NCBI GenBank assembly: GCA_003168375.1
Contig: PMSI01000001.1
Coordinates: forward strand, 930,001-994,000
Direction: 5' to 3'
DNA: 64,000 nt
Source: Vulcanimicrobiota bacterium
GTDB taxonomy: Bacteria > Vulcanimicrobiota > Vulcanimicrobiia > Vulcanimicrobiales > Vulcanimicrobiaceae
Part shown: piece after piece, positions 38,818-47,988 of the stretch
Layout: every line of letters starts with the position of its first letter
Numbering within the stretch: position 1 is the first letter of the stretch
The notes under the pieces: model-generated
The model's database searches: none
Seen by the model: the letters and a program-made list of their open reading frames with translations, nothing else
Told to the model about the DNA's origin: nothing
Translations under genes and position numbers: made by a program

Positions 38818-39156
38818 GTGGTCCGCCCTCGAATGCGGGGGTATGACTCCCTTCGCCGCCGCGGCGACTTCGCTCGTGTCACGCGCCGGGGGAAGCGCTA
38901 CGCCGGAATCCACCTCACTTGCTTCGTCGCCGAAGGCCGCCGGCGCACCCGCGTTGGGATCACGGTCGCCGGCTCGATCGGCGGGGCGGTGGTACGCAAC
39001 CGCCTGCGCCGCCGGATCAAAGCCATCCTCGATCGCTATCCCCTGAGCGCGCCGCCTTGGCGCGACGTCGTCTTCATCGCTCGGCCCGGCGCCGGCGAGC
39101 TCGCCTTTCCAGAGCTCGCCGACGAAGTGGCGCGCGTGTTCCGGCCCGCTCCGTGA
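38818..39156 (+). CDS. rnpA: Ribonuclease P protein component
   Basis: 112 aa basic protein that assists the RNase P RNA in maturing tRNA 5' ends. [22 protein letters not shown] is the N-terminal helix/strand and [25 protein letters not shown] contains the RNR motif. The start is GTG 38818 or ATG 38833; neither has a clear Shine-Dalgarno, and the ATG gives the more typical length. It overlaps yidD by 4 bases (GTGA). Confidence 0.93.
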   Translation: MVRPRMRGYDSLRRRGDFARVTRRGKRYAGIHLTCFVAEGRRRTRVGITVAGSIGGAVVRNRLRRRIKAILDRYPLSAPPWRDVVFIARPGAGELAFPELADEVARVFRPAP

Positions 39157-39383
39157 TCGTGCGCTCCATCGCGCTCGCGGCACTGCGCGGGTACAAACGC
39201 TTCCTCTCGCCGCTGCTCCCGCCGGCTTGTCGCTTCGCCCCGACCTGTTCAGAGTATGCGGCGGAGGCGATCGAGAAACACGGCATCCTGCGGGGCGGTA
39301 CGCTCGCGGTGGGCCGGCTGGCCCGCTGCGGACCCTGGCATCCGGGCGGCTACGACCCGGTCCCCATTCGAAAGGCCTCCTGA
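39153..39383 (+). CDS. yidD: Membrane protein insertion efficiency factor YidD
   Basis: 76 aa. [20 protein letters not shown] and [18 protein letters not shown] carry the conserved Cys pair. [18 protein letters not shown] is the invariant YidD tail. A membrane-associated amphipathic protein that aids YidC-dependent insertion. The GTG start overlaps the rnpA stop. In its usual place between rnpA and yidC. Confidence 0.96.
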   Translation: MIVRSIALAALRGYKRFLSPLLPPACRFAPTCSEYAAEAIEKHGILRGGTLAVGRLARCGPWHPGGYDPVPIRKAS

Positions 39384-39388
39384 CACCC

Positions 39389-40237
39389 GTGCTCCTCGCC
39401 GCTAACGTCTTCTTCGATCCGATCGTGAACGCGCTCGGCCAAGTGCTGACCGCGGTCCACGCCGTGATCCCCTCGTACGGCTGGGCGCTGATCGCGCTCG
39501 CGCTGCTCGTGCGGATCGTGCTGTGGCCGCTCTCCGACATGCAGTTCAAGTCGATCGCGGAGATGCAGAAGATCCAGCCGCTGGTCAAGCAGCTCCAGGC
39601 GAAGTTCAAGAGCGACCCGCAGGCGCTCAACGCCGCGACGATGGCGCTCTACAAGGAACACAAGGTCAACCCGCTCGCCGGCTGCGTCCCCATGCTGGTC
39701 CAGTTTCCGATCCTGATCGGGCTGTACTGGGCGATCAACGCGCGCATCGATTCGTTCCACCAGGAGCACTGGCTGTGGATCGGATCCTGGGTCTCCCACC
39801 AGTGGCCGGACGTCTTCGCCCAGAGCCTGGCGGTCCCGGACATCTTCCTGCTCGTCCTGTACGTGATCTCGATGTACTTCACGGTCCGCTACGGCAGCCC
39901 GCCGTCGACCGATCCGCAGCAGGCGCAGACCCAGAAGATCATGGCGTTCGTCTCGCCGGCGATGATCGCGTTCTTCGGCTTCAAGTACCGCTGGGCGTCG
40001 GCGCTCTATATCTACTGGCTCGCGACGAACGTCTTCACGGTCGCGCAGCAGTACCTGATGTTCCGCCGCTACGGTCTGATCGGACCCGCCGCGGCCGCGA
40101 ACCGCGCCGCGCTGCTCGCATCGGCGGAGGCCGCCCCTGCCACGGCCGGGACGTCCGGGTCGAAGGCCCCGAACAACGGGGCGGCGCCGGCGAACGGGAA
40201 GCGCGCCTACCGCCCGAAGAAGCGGTCACGCCGGTAG
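39389..40237 (+). CDS. yidC: Membrane protein insertase YidC/Oxa1
   Basis: 282 aa, the short Oxa1-type form without the large periplasmic domain of proteobacterial YidC. Five transmembrane segments are predictable (including SYGWALIALALLVRIVLWPL and VPMLVQFPILIGLYWAI). The first cytoplasmic hairpin is MQFKSIAEMQKIQPLVKQLQ. The groove Arg is in LLVRIVLWPL. A basic C-terminal tail (KRAYRPKKRSRR) is suited to ribosome binding. GTG at 39389, five bases after the yidD stop, gives the N-terminal helix region; no better start exists. Confidence 0.93.
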   Translation: MLLAANVFFDPIVNALGQVLTAVHAVIPSYGWALIALALLVRIVLWPLSDMQFKSIAEMQKIQPLVKQLQAKFKSDPQALNAATMALYKEHKVNPLAGCVPMLVQFPILIGLYWAINARIDSFHQEHWLWIGSWVSHQWPDVFAQSLAVPDIFLLVLYVISMYFTVRYGSPPSTDPQQAQTQKIMAFVSPAMIAFFGFKYRWASALYIYWLATNVFTVAQQYLMFRRYGLIGPAAAANRAALLASAEAAPATAGTSGSKAPNNGAAPANGKRAYRPKKRSRR

Positions 40238-40263
40238 TCACCCAGCACACGGAATAAGGACGG

Positions 40264-40902
40264 ATGGAAGAGTTCGAAGGCGGGCGCCGAGGCGCCCATG
40301 GTCAGCGGCGCCGCGCGGGACGCGCGCTCGACAAGCCGGTACGGTCCGGGCCACCCAGCGCCGGCGCAGGCGCTGAGCGGCGCCCGCGGCGCCCCCTGCC
40401 GCCGCGCGACCGGCCGATGGCCGACGTGGAACCGTCGGTCGAGCCGGAAGAGGCGAAGCCTGCTCGCGCGCTGCTCGAGGAGATCCTGACGAAGATGGGG
40501 CTCGACGACGTCGAGATCGTCTACATCGCCCGCAGCGAAGGTGAGTACTTCGAGGTGCGCGGGCCGCTGCTCGCCTCGCTGATCGGGCGTGAAGGCAAGA
40601 CGCTCGAAGCGCTCAACCTGATCTACAACAACATCATCAACGCGGGCGTGCGCAACAACCGCCGGTACTACACGATCGACGCGGAAGGCTATCGCGCGCG
40701 GCGCGCCGACCAGCTCAAGACGCTCGCGCTGGCAACACTCGAACGCGTCGTGCGCGAGAACAAGCCGGTAAAGCTCGATCCGATGCTGCCCTCGGAACGC
40801 AAGATCGTCCATCTCGCGCTCGCCGATTCGCCGTTCGTCCGGACCGAATCGGAAGGCGTCGAACCCGAGCGGCGGCTCGTCGTTTTTCCCAAGGCCGAGT
40901 AA
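40264..40902 (+). CDS. khpB: RNA-binding protein KhpB/Jag (KH + R3H)
   Basis: 212 aa. A basic Arg/Gly/Pro-rich N-terminal 50 residues replaces the usual Jag-N domain. The KH-like domain (EEILTKMGLDDVEIVYI, LLASLIGREGKTLEALNLI) is about 66-140. The R3H domain (SERKIVHLALADSPFVRTES, ERRLVVFPK) is about 150-208. It binds RNA and is linked to cell elongation and division in Gram-positives, in its usual place after yidC. AAGGA lies 3 bases before the ATG. Its TAA directly abuts mnmE. Confidence 0.93.
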   Translation: MEEFEGGRRGAHGQRRRAGRALDKPVRSGPPSAGAGAERRPRRPLPPRDRPMADVEPSVEPEEAKPARALLEEILTKMGLDDVEIVYIARSEGEYFEVRGPLLASLIGREGKTLEALNLIYNNIINAGVRNNRRYYTIDAEGYRARRADQLKTLALATLERVVRENKPVKLDPMLPSERKIVHLALADSPFVRTESEGVEPERRLVVFPKAE

Positions 40903-42252
40903 ACGGCGGACACGATCGCGGCGATCGCGACGCCGCCCGGGAAGGGTGCGATCGCGATCGTGCGCTGCAGCGGACCCGACGCGCGCGCGATCGCGGCGCG
41001 CGTGTTCAGCAGCCGCGAGCCGTTGCGCGATCGCGTCGTCGCCTACGGCGAGATCGTCGACGCGGAAGGCGTCGTGATCGATCGCGGCCTCGCGCTGGCG
41101 ATGGACGCGCCGCGCACCGTCACGGGCGAGGACGTCGTCGAACTGCACGTGCACGGCAGCCCGGTCGTGGCGCGCGAGACGTTGCGCGCGCTTCTTAATG
41201 CCGGCGCGCGCACGGCCGGCCCCGGCGAGTTCACGCGGCGCGCCTTTCTCAACGGCAAGCTCGATCTCAGCGCGGCCGAAGCGGTCGCGGACGTGATCGA
41301 CGCAGAATCGCGCGCCGCCGCCCGAGCCGCGCAAGCGAATCTCGCCGGCGGCCTGCGTGCCGCGGTCGACGCTGCGCGCACCGCACTGGCCGCGATCCTC
41401 GAGGAGCTGGCCGGCGCGATCGACTATCCCGACGAGGTTCCCGAACCGCCGCGCGAGCGCGTGCGCGCGGCGGTCGACGACGTCGATGCGCAGCTCGCGG
41501 CGCTGATCGGCGACTGGGAGCGCGGGCGTTTCGTGCGCGAGGGCGTCTCGCTCGCGATCGTCGGGCCGCCGAACGCCGGCAAATCGTCGCTGCTGAACGC
41601 GTTGCTCGGGGAAGAGCGCGCGATCGTCTCCGAGATCGCCGGCACGACGCGCGACGTCATCGAGGAGGCGTTCGCCGTCGACGGCGTACGCGTGCGCGTG
41701 CTCGACACGGCGGGTCTGCGCGCGAGCGACGACGCGATCGAGCGGATCGGGATCGACCGTGCGCGCCGCGCGCTCGGCGGTGCCGCCGTCGCGCTCGTCG
41801 TCGTCGACGGTTCGCGCGCGCTCGACGGCGACGCGCACGACGTGCTGCTGCAGACGCGCGGGCGCGACCGGGTCGTGCTGTTCAACAAACGCGATCTCGG
41901 CACGGCGGGCTACGCCGCGCGCGATGCGGCGGAGCGCGACGCACTCTCGGGCTCGGTGTTCGACCCCGCGACGCTGGACGCGGTGCGCGCTGCGATCGCG
42001 CACGCCGGCTGGCAGGGTGAGAGCATCGACCTCGCGCGGCCGCATCTCGCCTCGGCGCGGCAGGCGGACGCGGTCGCGCGCGGGCGCGAGGCGCTCGCCC
42101 ACGCCCGGTCGACGCTGAGCGCCGGGGACCCCGTCGACTTGATCGCGCCGGAGCTCTTCGGGGCGGTCGCCGCGCTGGGTGAGATCACCGGCGCGGCGGC
42201 GACCGAGGCGGTGCTCGACGGCGTGTTCGCGCGGTTCTGCATCGGGAAATGA
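40903..42252 (+). CDS. mnmE: tRNA modification GTPase MnmE, apparent non-AUG (ACG) start
   Basis: About 449 aa. With MnmG it installs cmnm5/nm5 groups on wobble uridine. The conserved start DTIAAIATPPGKGAIAIVRC is encoded immediately after the khpB TAA in the same frame, with no ATG, GTG or TTG before it. ACG at 40903, preceded by AAGG (40891-40894, 8-base spacing), would give (M)ADTIAAIATPPGKG, the exact family length. A GTG at 40960 would remove this strand of the formyl-folate domain. The G domain has GPPNAGKSS, IAGTTRDVI, DTAGLR and NKRD; the C-terminus FCIGK holds the catalytic Cys. Confidence 0.9.
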   Translation, partial: TADTIAAIATPPGKGAIAIVRCSGPDARAIAARVFSSREPLRDRVVAYGEIVDAEGVVIDRGLALAMDAPRTVTGEDVVELHVHGSPVVARETLRALLNAGARTAGPGEFTRRAFLNGKLDLSAAEAVADVIDAESRAAARAAQANLAGGLRAAVDAARTALAAILEELAGAIDYPDEVPEPPRERVRAAVDDVDAQLAALIGDWERGRFVREGVSLAIVGPPNAGKSSLLNALLGEERAIVSEIAGTTRDVIEEAFAVDGVRVRVLDTAGLRASDDAIERIGIDRARRALGGAAVALVVVDGSRALDGDAHDVLLQTRGRDRVVLFNKRDLGTAGYAARDAAERDALSGSVFDPATLDAVRAAIAHAGWQGESIDLARPHLASARQADAVARGREALAHARSTLSAGDPVDLIAPELFGAVAALGEITGAAATEAVLDGVFARFCIGK

Positions 42253-42320
42253 TCCGCACAGCGGGATGCCGCAGCAACGTACGGAGCGCGGCCGGCCCGC
42301 GCAAACGGTACGCTGGCACC

Positions 42321-43349
42321 ATGGAACCGATCGACGACGCGCGCTGGGACACGGTGCGCACCCGCAACTCCGACGACCGCTTCGTGTTCGCCGTGCGCAC
42401 GACCAGCATCTACTGCCGTCCCGGCTGTCCCTCGCGCACGCCGGCGCGCCGCAACGTGTTCGCGTTCGGCGACGCGCGCTCCGCGGAGCAGGCCGGCTTT
42501 CGCGCGTGCAAGCGCTGCGCACCGGATGACGTCACCGCCGACGCGGAGCGCGTGCGGCTGATCGAGCGCGCGTGTGCACTCCTCGCCGCCGACGAGCCGC
42601 AGCCGCTCGAGGCGATCGCGCGAGAAGTGGGACTCAGCCGCTTCCACTTCCAGCGCACGTTCCGCCGCGTGGTCGGCGTGACGCCGGGGGAATACGCGCG
42701 AGCGCGCCGTGCGGAACGCTTCCGCACGCGGCTCGCTTCAGGCGCGAGCGTGACCGCCGCGATCCATGATGCAGGGTACGGTTCGTCGAGCCGGCCGTAC
42801 GCAAGCGGTGCGCTCGGGATGACGCCGTCGCGCTATCGCGCCGGCGGCCGCGGCGAGCGCGCGACCTATGCGATCGCAGCGTGCTCGCTCGGGCGCGTGC
42901 TGGTCGCGACCACGGATCGCGGCGTGTGCGCGATCGAACTCGGCGATGACGACGAAGCGGTGCTCGCCGCGCTGGCGCGGCACGTTCCGAACGCCGAGCT
43001 CCGCCGTGACGACGACGCGCTGCGCGCGACGGTCGCCGCGGTCGTCGCGCTGGTCGACGATCCGGGCGCTCCGTTCGAGCTGCCGCTCGACGTGCGCGGC
43101 ACCGCGTTTCAGCGCCGTGTGTGGAACGCGTTGCGCGGCGTGCGCCCGGGTGAGCCGGTGACGTACGCATCGATCGCGCGTGCGGTCGGAAGCCCGCATG
43201 GCGCGCAAGCCGTCGGTGCGGCCTGCGCCGCGAACCGCCTGGCGGTCGCGATCCCCTGCCACCGGGTCGTCCGCGAAGACGGCGGACTCGCCGGGTACCG
43301 CTGGGGGATCGAACGCAAGCGCGCGCTGCTCGCCCGCGAGCGCGGCTGA
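42321..43349 (+). CDS. ada: Ada-type methyltransferase / transcriptional regulator
   Basis: 342 aa. N-terminal methylphosphotriester-repair zinc domain with four Cys (YCRPGC...CKRC, the first being the acceptor). AraC-type helix-turn-helix ([32 protein letters not shown]). C-terminal O6-alkylguanine methyltransferase with [10 protein letters not shown] (acceptor Cys). Methylation turns it into an activator of the adaptive response in known Ada proteins. I chose ATG 42321 for the typical N-terminus; an earlier in-frame ATG at 42249 overlaps the mnmE stop. It interrupts the usual mnmE-mnmG pair. Confidence 0.95.
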   Translation: MEPIDDARWDTVRTRNSDDRFVFAVRTTSIYCRPGCPSRTPARRNVFAFGDARSAEQAGFRACKRCAPDDVTADAERVRLIERACALLAADEPQPLEAIAREVGLSRFHFQRTFRRVVGVTPGEYARARRAERFRTRLASGASVTAAIHDAGYGSSSRPYASGALGMTPSRYRAGGRGERATYAIAACSLGRVLVATTDRGVCAIELGDDDEAVLAALARHVPNAELRRDDDALRATVAAVVALVDDPGAPFELPLDVRGTAFQRRVWNALRGVRPGEPVTYASIARAVGSPHGAQAVGAACAANRLAVAIPCHRVVREDGGLAGYRWGIERKRALLARERG

Positions 43350-43464
43350 GCCGAAACTCCGGCACGGCCGCCGCGGTAGGCGCGCGACGCGAGCCCTGGC
43401 GACGAGATCCCGACCGATCGCCTCGCGCCGTCTGCCGCGGCCGTGCTACGATGGGCGACGTTCC

Positions 43465-45336
43465 ATGACTACCGTCCTCCGCGGCGACGATGCCGCCGTG
43501 ATCGTCGTCGGGGGCGGACACGCGGGCCTCGAAGCCGCGCTCGCGGCCGCCCGGCTCGGCGCCGAGACGCTCCTGGTGACCGGCGATCCCGATCGCATCT
43601 GCACGCTCGCCTGCAACCCGTCGATCGGCGGGAGCGCGAAGGGTCAGCTCGTGCGCGAGATCGACGCGCTCGGCGGCGCGATGGCGCGCATCACCGATCG
43701 CGTCTCGCTGCACGCGCGCTTCCTGAACGAGTCGAAGGGCCCGTCGGTCCGCGCGCTGCGTGCGCTCGCCGATAAGCCGGCGTACGTGCGCGTCGCGAGC
43801 GCGACGACCGCGGCGCAACCGGGTCTGACGGTCGTGCGCGGCATGGCGGAAGATCTGATCGTCGAGGCGGGCGCGGTGCGCGGCGTCGTGCTCGCCGGCG
43901 GCGCAACGCTGCGCGCGCCGAACGTCGTGCTCGCGACCGGGACGTTCCTGGGCGGCAAGACGTTTCGCGGCGACGAGGTGCGCGCCGAAGGGCGGTTCGG
44001 TGAAGCGCCGGCGATCGGAATGAGCGCGGCGCTCGCGCGGCTTGGCTTCCCGCTCGCGCGCCTCAAAACGGGGACGCCGCCGCGCGTCGACCGCACGACG
44101 CTCGATCTCACGATGATGGCGGAACAGCGGCCCAGTGCGGTTCCGCTGCCGTTTTCGTATGCGAGTACGCGTGCATTCGCGGGTCCGCAACTGCCGTGCT
44201 GGATCGTCGACACAAACGAACGCACGCACGCGCTCGTGCGCGAGAACCTGCACCGTTCGCCGCTTTATGGGCTCGATCTGATTCGCGGGATCGGTCCGCG
44301 CTATTGTCCGTCGATCGAAGACAAGGTCGTCAAGTTCGCGCACAATCCGACGCACCAAGTCTTCGTCGAGCCCGAGGGGTGGGACGAACCGACGTTCTAC
44401 GTCGGCGGTTTCTCGACGTCGCTGCCGGCCGACGTGCAGCTCGCGATGCTGCGTACGCTGCCCGGCTTCGAATCGGTCGTGATGCTGCGCGCGGGATACG
44501 CCGTCGAGTACGACTTCGTGCAGCCGACCGAGCTCGACACGAGTCTCGAGACGCGTCGCGTCGCGGGACTCTTCCACTGCGGGCAGCTCAACGGTACGAG
44601 CGGATACGAAGAGGCCGCTGCGCAAGGGCTGGTCGCTGGGGTCAACGCTGCGCTGCGGGCGCGCGGGCGTCCGGCGTTGCGGCTCGGACGCGAAAGTTCG
44701 TACATCGGCGTGCTGGTCGACGATCTCGTGACACGCGGAGTGGACGAACCGTACAGAATGCTTACCTCGCGCGCCGAGCACCGGGTGATCTTGCGGCACG
44801 ACAACGCCGATCTGCGGCTGACGCCGCTCGGCCGCGACGCCGGTTTGGTCGACGACGAGGCCTGGGAGGCGTTCTCGCAGCGCCGGTCGGCGCTCGAGGC
44901 CGGAACGCGGCATGCCGAGGCGACGCGGATGGCGCCCGGCGCGCTCCCGGGGATCGTGCTGCCCGCCGGCGCGACGCTCGCCGGGACGCTCCGCCGTCCG
45001 GACGTCGCGATCGCCGACGTCGCCGGCCGGTTCCCGGCCGGGACGGACCCCGAGATCGCTGCGCGCGTCGAGATCGAGCTCAAGATGGACGGGTACGTCC
45101 GCCGCCAACAGGCGGCGATCGATCGGGCGGCGCGTGACGAGGCGATCGGCGTCCCCGCCGATCTCGATTACTCGGCGATCCGGGCGCTCTCGCGCGAAGC
45201 CCGCGAGAAGTTCGAGCGGGCTCGGCCGCGGACGATGGGCGCCGCGGCACGCATCCCCGGGGTCACCCCGGCCGACGTCGCGCTGGTCGGCGTCTACGTT
45301 CACCGCGCGAGCGCCGCGCAGCCGTCCCCGGCGTGA
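43465..45336 (+). CDS. mnmG: tRNA uridine-34 modification enzyme MnmG
   Basis: 623 aa FAD enzyme, partner of MnmE. The FAD motif [21 protein letters not shown] and [22 protein letters not shown] are diagnostic. [25 protein letters not shown] and [21 protein letters not shown] are further signatures. The ATG at 43465 starts [18 protein letters not shown]; the in-frame extension upstream lies in ada. GTGA overlap with rsmG. Confidence 0.97.
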   Translation: MTTVLRGDDAAVIVVGGGHAGLEAALAAARLGAETLLVTGDPDRICTLACNPSIGGSAKGQLVREIDALGGAMARITDRVSLHARFLNESKGPSVRALRALADKPAYVRVASATTAAQPGLTVVRGMAEDLIVEAGAVRGVVLAGGATLRAPNVVLATGTFLGGKTFRGDEVRAEGRFGEAPAIGMSAALARLGFPLARLKTGTPPRVDRTTLDLTMMAEQRPSAVPLPFSYASTRAFAGPQLPCWIVDTNERTHALVRENLHRSPLYGLDLIRGIGPRYCPSIEDKVVKFAHNPTHQVFVEPEGWDEPTFYVGGFSTSLPADVQLAMLRTLPGFESVVMLRAGYAVEYDFVQPTELDTSLETRRVAGLFHCGQLNGTSGYEEAAAQGLVAGVNAALRARGRPALRLGRESSYIGVLVDDLVTRGVDEPYRMLTSRAEHRVILRHDNADLRLTPLGRDAGLVDDEAWEAFSQRRSALEAGTRHAEATRMAPGALPGIVLPAGATLAGTLRRPDVAIADVAGRFPAGTDPEIAARVEIELKMDGYVRRQQAAIDRAARDEAIGVPADLDYSAIRALSREAREKFERARPRTMGAAARIPGVTPADVALVGVYVHRASAAQPSPA

Positions 45337-46022
45337 GCCCCCTGCCGGACCCTGCGGCGCTCGCGGCGCTCCGCATGGCCGGCGTGGACGACGATCTCGC
45401 CGTCCGGCTCGCGGTCTACGCCGCGCTGGTTCTCGACGCGAACCGCCGTCTCAACCTGACCGGCGCCAAGGACGGGGCCGCGTTCGCCGTCCATATCCTC
45501 GACGCGCTGACCCTCCGCGAAGACGTCGAGTCCCCGCTCATCGACGTCGGTTCCGGCAACGGCGTCCCGGGGATCCCGCTGGCCCTCGCGACCGGCGCCC
45601 GCGTAACGCTCCTAGAACCGATCAAGAAACGGGCGGCCTTCCTGCGGCAGGCGCTCGCGACGCTCGCCATCGACGGCGACGTCGTCGCGGCACGCGCCGA
45701 AGATGCTGGACGCGACCCAGAGCGGCGCGAGCATTATCGGACGGCGACGGCGCGTGCGGTCGCCAGTGCCCCGGCGGTCGCCGAGCTGACCGTTCCGTTC
45801 ATCGCCGTCGGCGGCCGCGCGCTGCTCCAGCGCGGCGGGCTCGAGGCGAAGGAGCGCAACGCCGTCGCGGATGCGGCACTCGTCCTCGGCGCCGAGCTGG
45901 TCGAGGAGCGGGCCGTCGGCGGCGACCGCCTGATCCTCGTCCTCCGGAAGACCACCGCAACGGGCCCGCGCTTCCCACGAAAGAACGGCACGCCGGCAAA
46001 GCGCCCGCTCTGCTTAGCCTGA
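45333..46022 (+). CDS. rsmG: 16S rRNA (guanine-527 N7) methyltransferase
   Basis: 229 aa SAM methyltransferase acting on 16S rRNA (loss causes low-level streptomycin resistance in known cases). [20 protein letters not shown] precedes [18 protein letters not shown] (SAM motif I), then RAEDAG and [17 protein letters not shown]. The C-terminal [13 protein letters not shown] is the usual RsmG tail. GTG start overlaps mnmG. Its last 9 bases overlap a gene on the opposite strand. Confidence 0.95.
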   Translation: MSPLPDPAALAALRMAGVDDDLAVRLAVYAALVLDANRRLNLTGAKDGAAFAVHILDALTLREDVESPLIDVGSGNGVPGIPLALATGARVTLLEPIKKRAAFLRQALATLAIDGDVVAARAEDAGRDPERREHYRTATARAVASAPAVAELTVPFIAVGGRALLQRGGLEAKERNAVADAALVLGAELVEERAVGGDRLILVLRKTTATGPRFPRKNGTPAKRPLCLA

Positions 46023-46487
46023 AGCCTGGTCGCTCGCCCTCGAGGTACCGTCCTCGTCCGCGCTCGTTTCGACGGTAAGAGACTCCCAGGCGGGCAATAA
46101 GGAGCCCTCAAATGTCGGGCGAGCGTACAACGGGACATCGGTGAGACGGTACCGCTCCTTCATCCTCTGGTACCGGCCATAGGAATGCGGGTCGATCTCG
46201 CTCCATTTCGTTGCCTCTAGCCAAGGCATCAGCCCGTACTGGAGCTGAGTTCCGCGCCACATCAACTGAAAATAATGGCGGTTGTTGTGGAAGTATGGGC
46301 CGTAAAGGCGCGCGTATGGAAAGCGCTCGTTTACCCATCGGAGAAGCGGCTCGTGGCGAACGTGCATTTTCAAGGTTACTTGGGCTTGCTTCTGATCCCC
46401 ACCGAAGTGAGCTTCCCCGATCAGGAGCCCGAGCATCAGCCCTGCTTCGAAGGCATCGACCTGAGGCCGCCGCCCGTTTTGTTCCAC
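46014..46487 (-). CDS. LAGLIDADG-like small protein, lower-GC insert
   Basis: 157 aa. EAGLMLGLLIGEAHFGGD resembles a degenerate LAGLIDADG helix with the acidic residue kept as Glu. It is followed by VTLKMHVRHEPLLRWVNERF, YGPYFHNNRHYFQLMWRGTQ and a terminal helix (RYQRMKERY), the half-domain layout of single-motif homing endonucleases. Base composition is visibly less GC-rich than its neighbours. It is the only minus-strand gene among plus-strand origin genes, and its GTG start lies inside a long inverted repeat. These are signs of a transferred element. It could also be a domesticated DNA-binding protein; catalytic activity is doubtful. Confidence 0.6.
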   Translation of the reverse strand: MEQNGRRPQVDAFEAGLMLGLLIGEAHFGGDQKQAQVTLKMHVRHEPLLRWVNERFPYARLYGPYFHNNRHYFQLMWRGTQLQYGLMPWLEATKWSEIDPHSYGRYQRMKERYRLTDVPLYARPTFEGSLLPAWESLTVETSADEDGTSRASDQASG

Positions 46488-46551
46488 GTTTTACATATCG
46501 GTGAAACAGAGGTCGACTCCTGTTGTTTCACCGTTATGTAAAACGTGAAAC
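46481..46551. repeat. 71-bp inverted repeat with parS-like half-sites
   Basis: Arms 46481-46508 and 46524-46551 pair at 26 of 28 positions around a 15-base loop. Within them lie GTGAAACA (46501-46508), TGTTTCAC (46524-46531), CGTGAAAC (46544-46551) and GTTCCACG (46481-46488). These are exact or one-mismatch halves of the ParB target TGTTTCACGTGAAACA. The element lies upstream of cca, 1.4 kb from parA and 8 kb from the likely oriC. It is markedly AT-rich for this genome. There is no U-tract, so it is not a typical terminator. Confidence 0.7.
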
Positions 46552-46577
46552 CATTGACGGCGTAGAAGAGACCGTCC

Positions 46578-47978
46578 GTGCGCCATCCTCTCGACGACGT
46601 TCTGATCGCTGCCCTGCCCGCGGGATCGGTCTATGCCGTCGGTGGGCGGGTCCGTGACGAGTTTCGCGAGCGGCTCGACGGCGCCGAGCGGCCGCCGAAG
46701 GATCTCGACTACGTCGTCACCGGGATCCCGCTCGAGGGACTGCTGGCGGCGTTGCGCCAGGTGGGGCGGGTCGACCTCGTCGGGGCCTCGTTCGCGGTGC
46801 TGAAGTTCCGCCATCCGGCGGGCGAAGCCGACATCGCGCTCCCGCGGCGCGAGCGATCGACCGGGGCCGGCCATAAGGAGTTCGCAGTCGAGGCCGGCCC
46901 GGACGTGCCCCTGGCGGACGATCTGCGGCGGCGCGACTTTCGGATGAACATGATCGCACGGCGGCTGGCCGACGACGAGATCGCCGACCCGTACGGCGGG
47001 GTCGAGGATATCCGCTTCGGTCGGATCGACATCGTCGACGAGAGCGCGTTCGAGGAAGATCCGCTCCGCATGCTCCGCGCCGCCCAGTTCGCGGCACGCT
47101 TCGGCTACGCGCTCACCGAGCGAGCCGAGGCGGGTATGCGCGCGGCCGCCGCGCTGGTCACGACGGTCTCGGCCGAGCGCGTCGGCGAGGAGATCGGCAA
47201 GCTGATGGCCGCCCCGGCTCCGTCGGTGGGGCTCGAGATCCTCCGCACGACCGGTGTCCTCGCCCAGCTCTGGCCGGAGCTGTTGGAGGGGATCGGGGTC
47301 GACCAGAACGACTGGCATGCGCACGACGTCTACCGGCACAATCTGGCGACGGTCGACGCCGCGCCGGCCGGCGACGTCACGCTCCGGCTCGCGGCGCTGC
47401 TGCACGACGTGGGGAAGCCGCGGACCGCCGCGCCACGCGAGGACGGGCGCGGGAACTCGTTCTACCAGCACGAGCACATCGGCGCCGAGATGGTGCTGCC
47501 GATGCTGGCGAAGCTGCGCCTGCCGGCCGAGCTCGTCGGGACGGTCGCTCACCTCGTCCGGCACCATATGTACGCGGCCGATCCCGACGCGCAGGACAAG
47601 ACGCTGCGCCGGTTCGTCCGGCGGATCGGCCCCGAACACCTCGACCGGCTGTTCGCGCTTCGCTCGGCGGATGTGCGCGGCTCCGGGCTGCCCCGACGCG
47701 ACGACTCGAACGAACGCTTCCAGGCGCGCATCGCGGCGGTGCTCGCCGAGGGACCTGCCTTCAGCGTCCGCGATCTCGCGCTCTCGGGGGGAGACGTCAT
47801 CGCGATCTTCGAGCGAAAAGGCCTTGCAGCGTCAGGATTTCGCGGAGACCGGCGCGTCGGGGAGGTGCTCCAGGCGCTGTTCGAGGAGGTCACCGATGAC
47901 CCGTCTCGGAACGAGGCGGGCGCGCTCGCCGAGCGTGCTGAACGCTACATCGACGAGCATTTCTCCGCGTCCCGGTAG
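46578..47978 (+). CDS. cca: CCA tRNA nucleotidyltransferase (HD-domain form)
   Basis: 466 aa. N-terminal Pol-beta-type head with VYAVGGRVRDEF, the Asp-containing LDYVVTG and FRMNMIARRLADDEIADPYGGVEDI. Then the RNA-binding neck (DPLRMLRAAQFAARFGY). The C-terminal HD phosphohydrolase motif is HNLATVDAA... LAALLHDVGKPRT. It adds or repairs the 3' CCA of tRNAs. The GTG at 46578 has a weak upstream GAAGAGA. A position just before parAB is a common origin arrangement. Confidence 0.95.
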   Translation: MRHPLDDVLIAALPAGSVYAVGGRVRDEFRERLDGAERPPKDLDYVVTGIPLEGLLAALRQVGRVDLVGASFAVLKFRHPAGEADIALPRRERSTGAGHKEFAVEAGPDVPLADDLRRRDFRMNMIARRLADDEIADPYGGVEDIRFGRIDIVDESAFEEDPLRMLRAAQFAARFGYALTERAEAGMRAAAALVTTVSAERVGEEIGKLMAAPAPSVGLEILRTTGVLAQLWPELLEGIGVDQNDWHAHDVYRHNLATVDAAPAGDVTLRLAALLHDVGKPRTAAPREDGRGNSFYQHEHIGAEMVLPMLAKLRLPAELVGTVAHLVRHHMYAADPDAQDKTLRRFVRRIGPEHLDRLFALRSADVRGSGLPRRDDSNERFQARIAAVLAEGPAFSVRDLALSGGDVIAIFERKGLAASGFRGDRRVGEVLQALFEEVTDDPSRNEAGALAERAERYIDEHFSASR

Positions 47979-47988
47979 GTCGGTTTTC

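Noticed and set aside
46481-46551. Long inverted repeat as an intrinsic terminator for rsmG
   Set aside because: No T-run follows on either strand, the arms are AT-rich, and the half-sites match the ParB target much better.
46491-47639. Minus-strand frame of 382 codons opposite cca
   Set aside because: Antisense shadow of cca; Arg/Asp-rich and without domain features.
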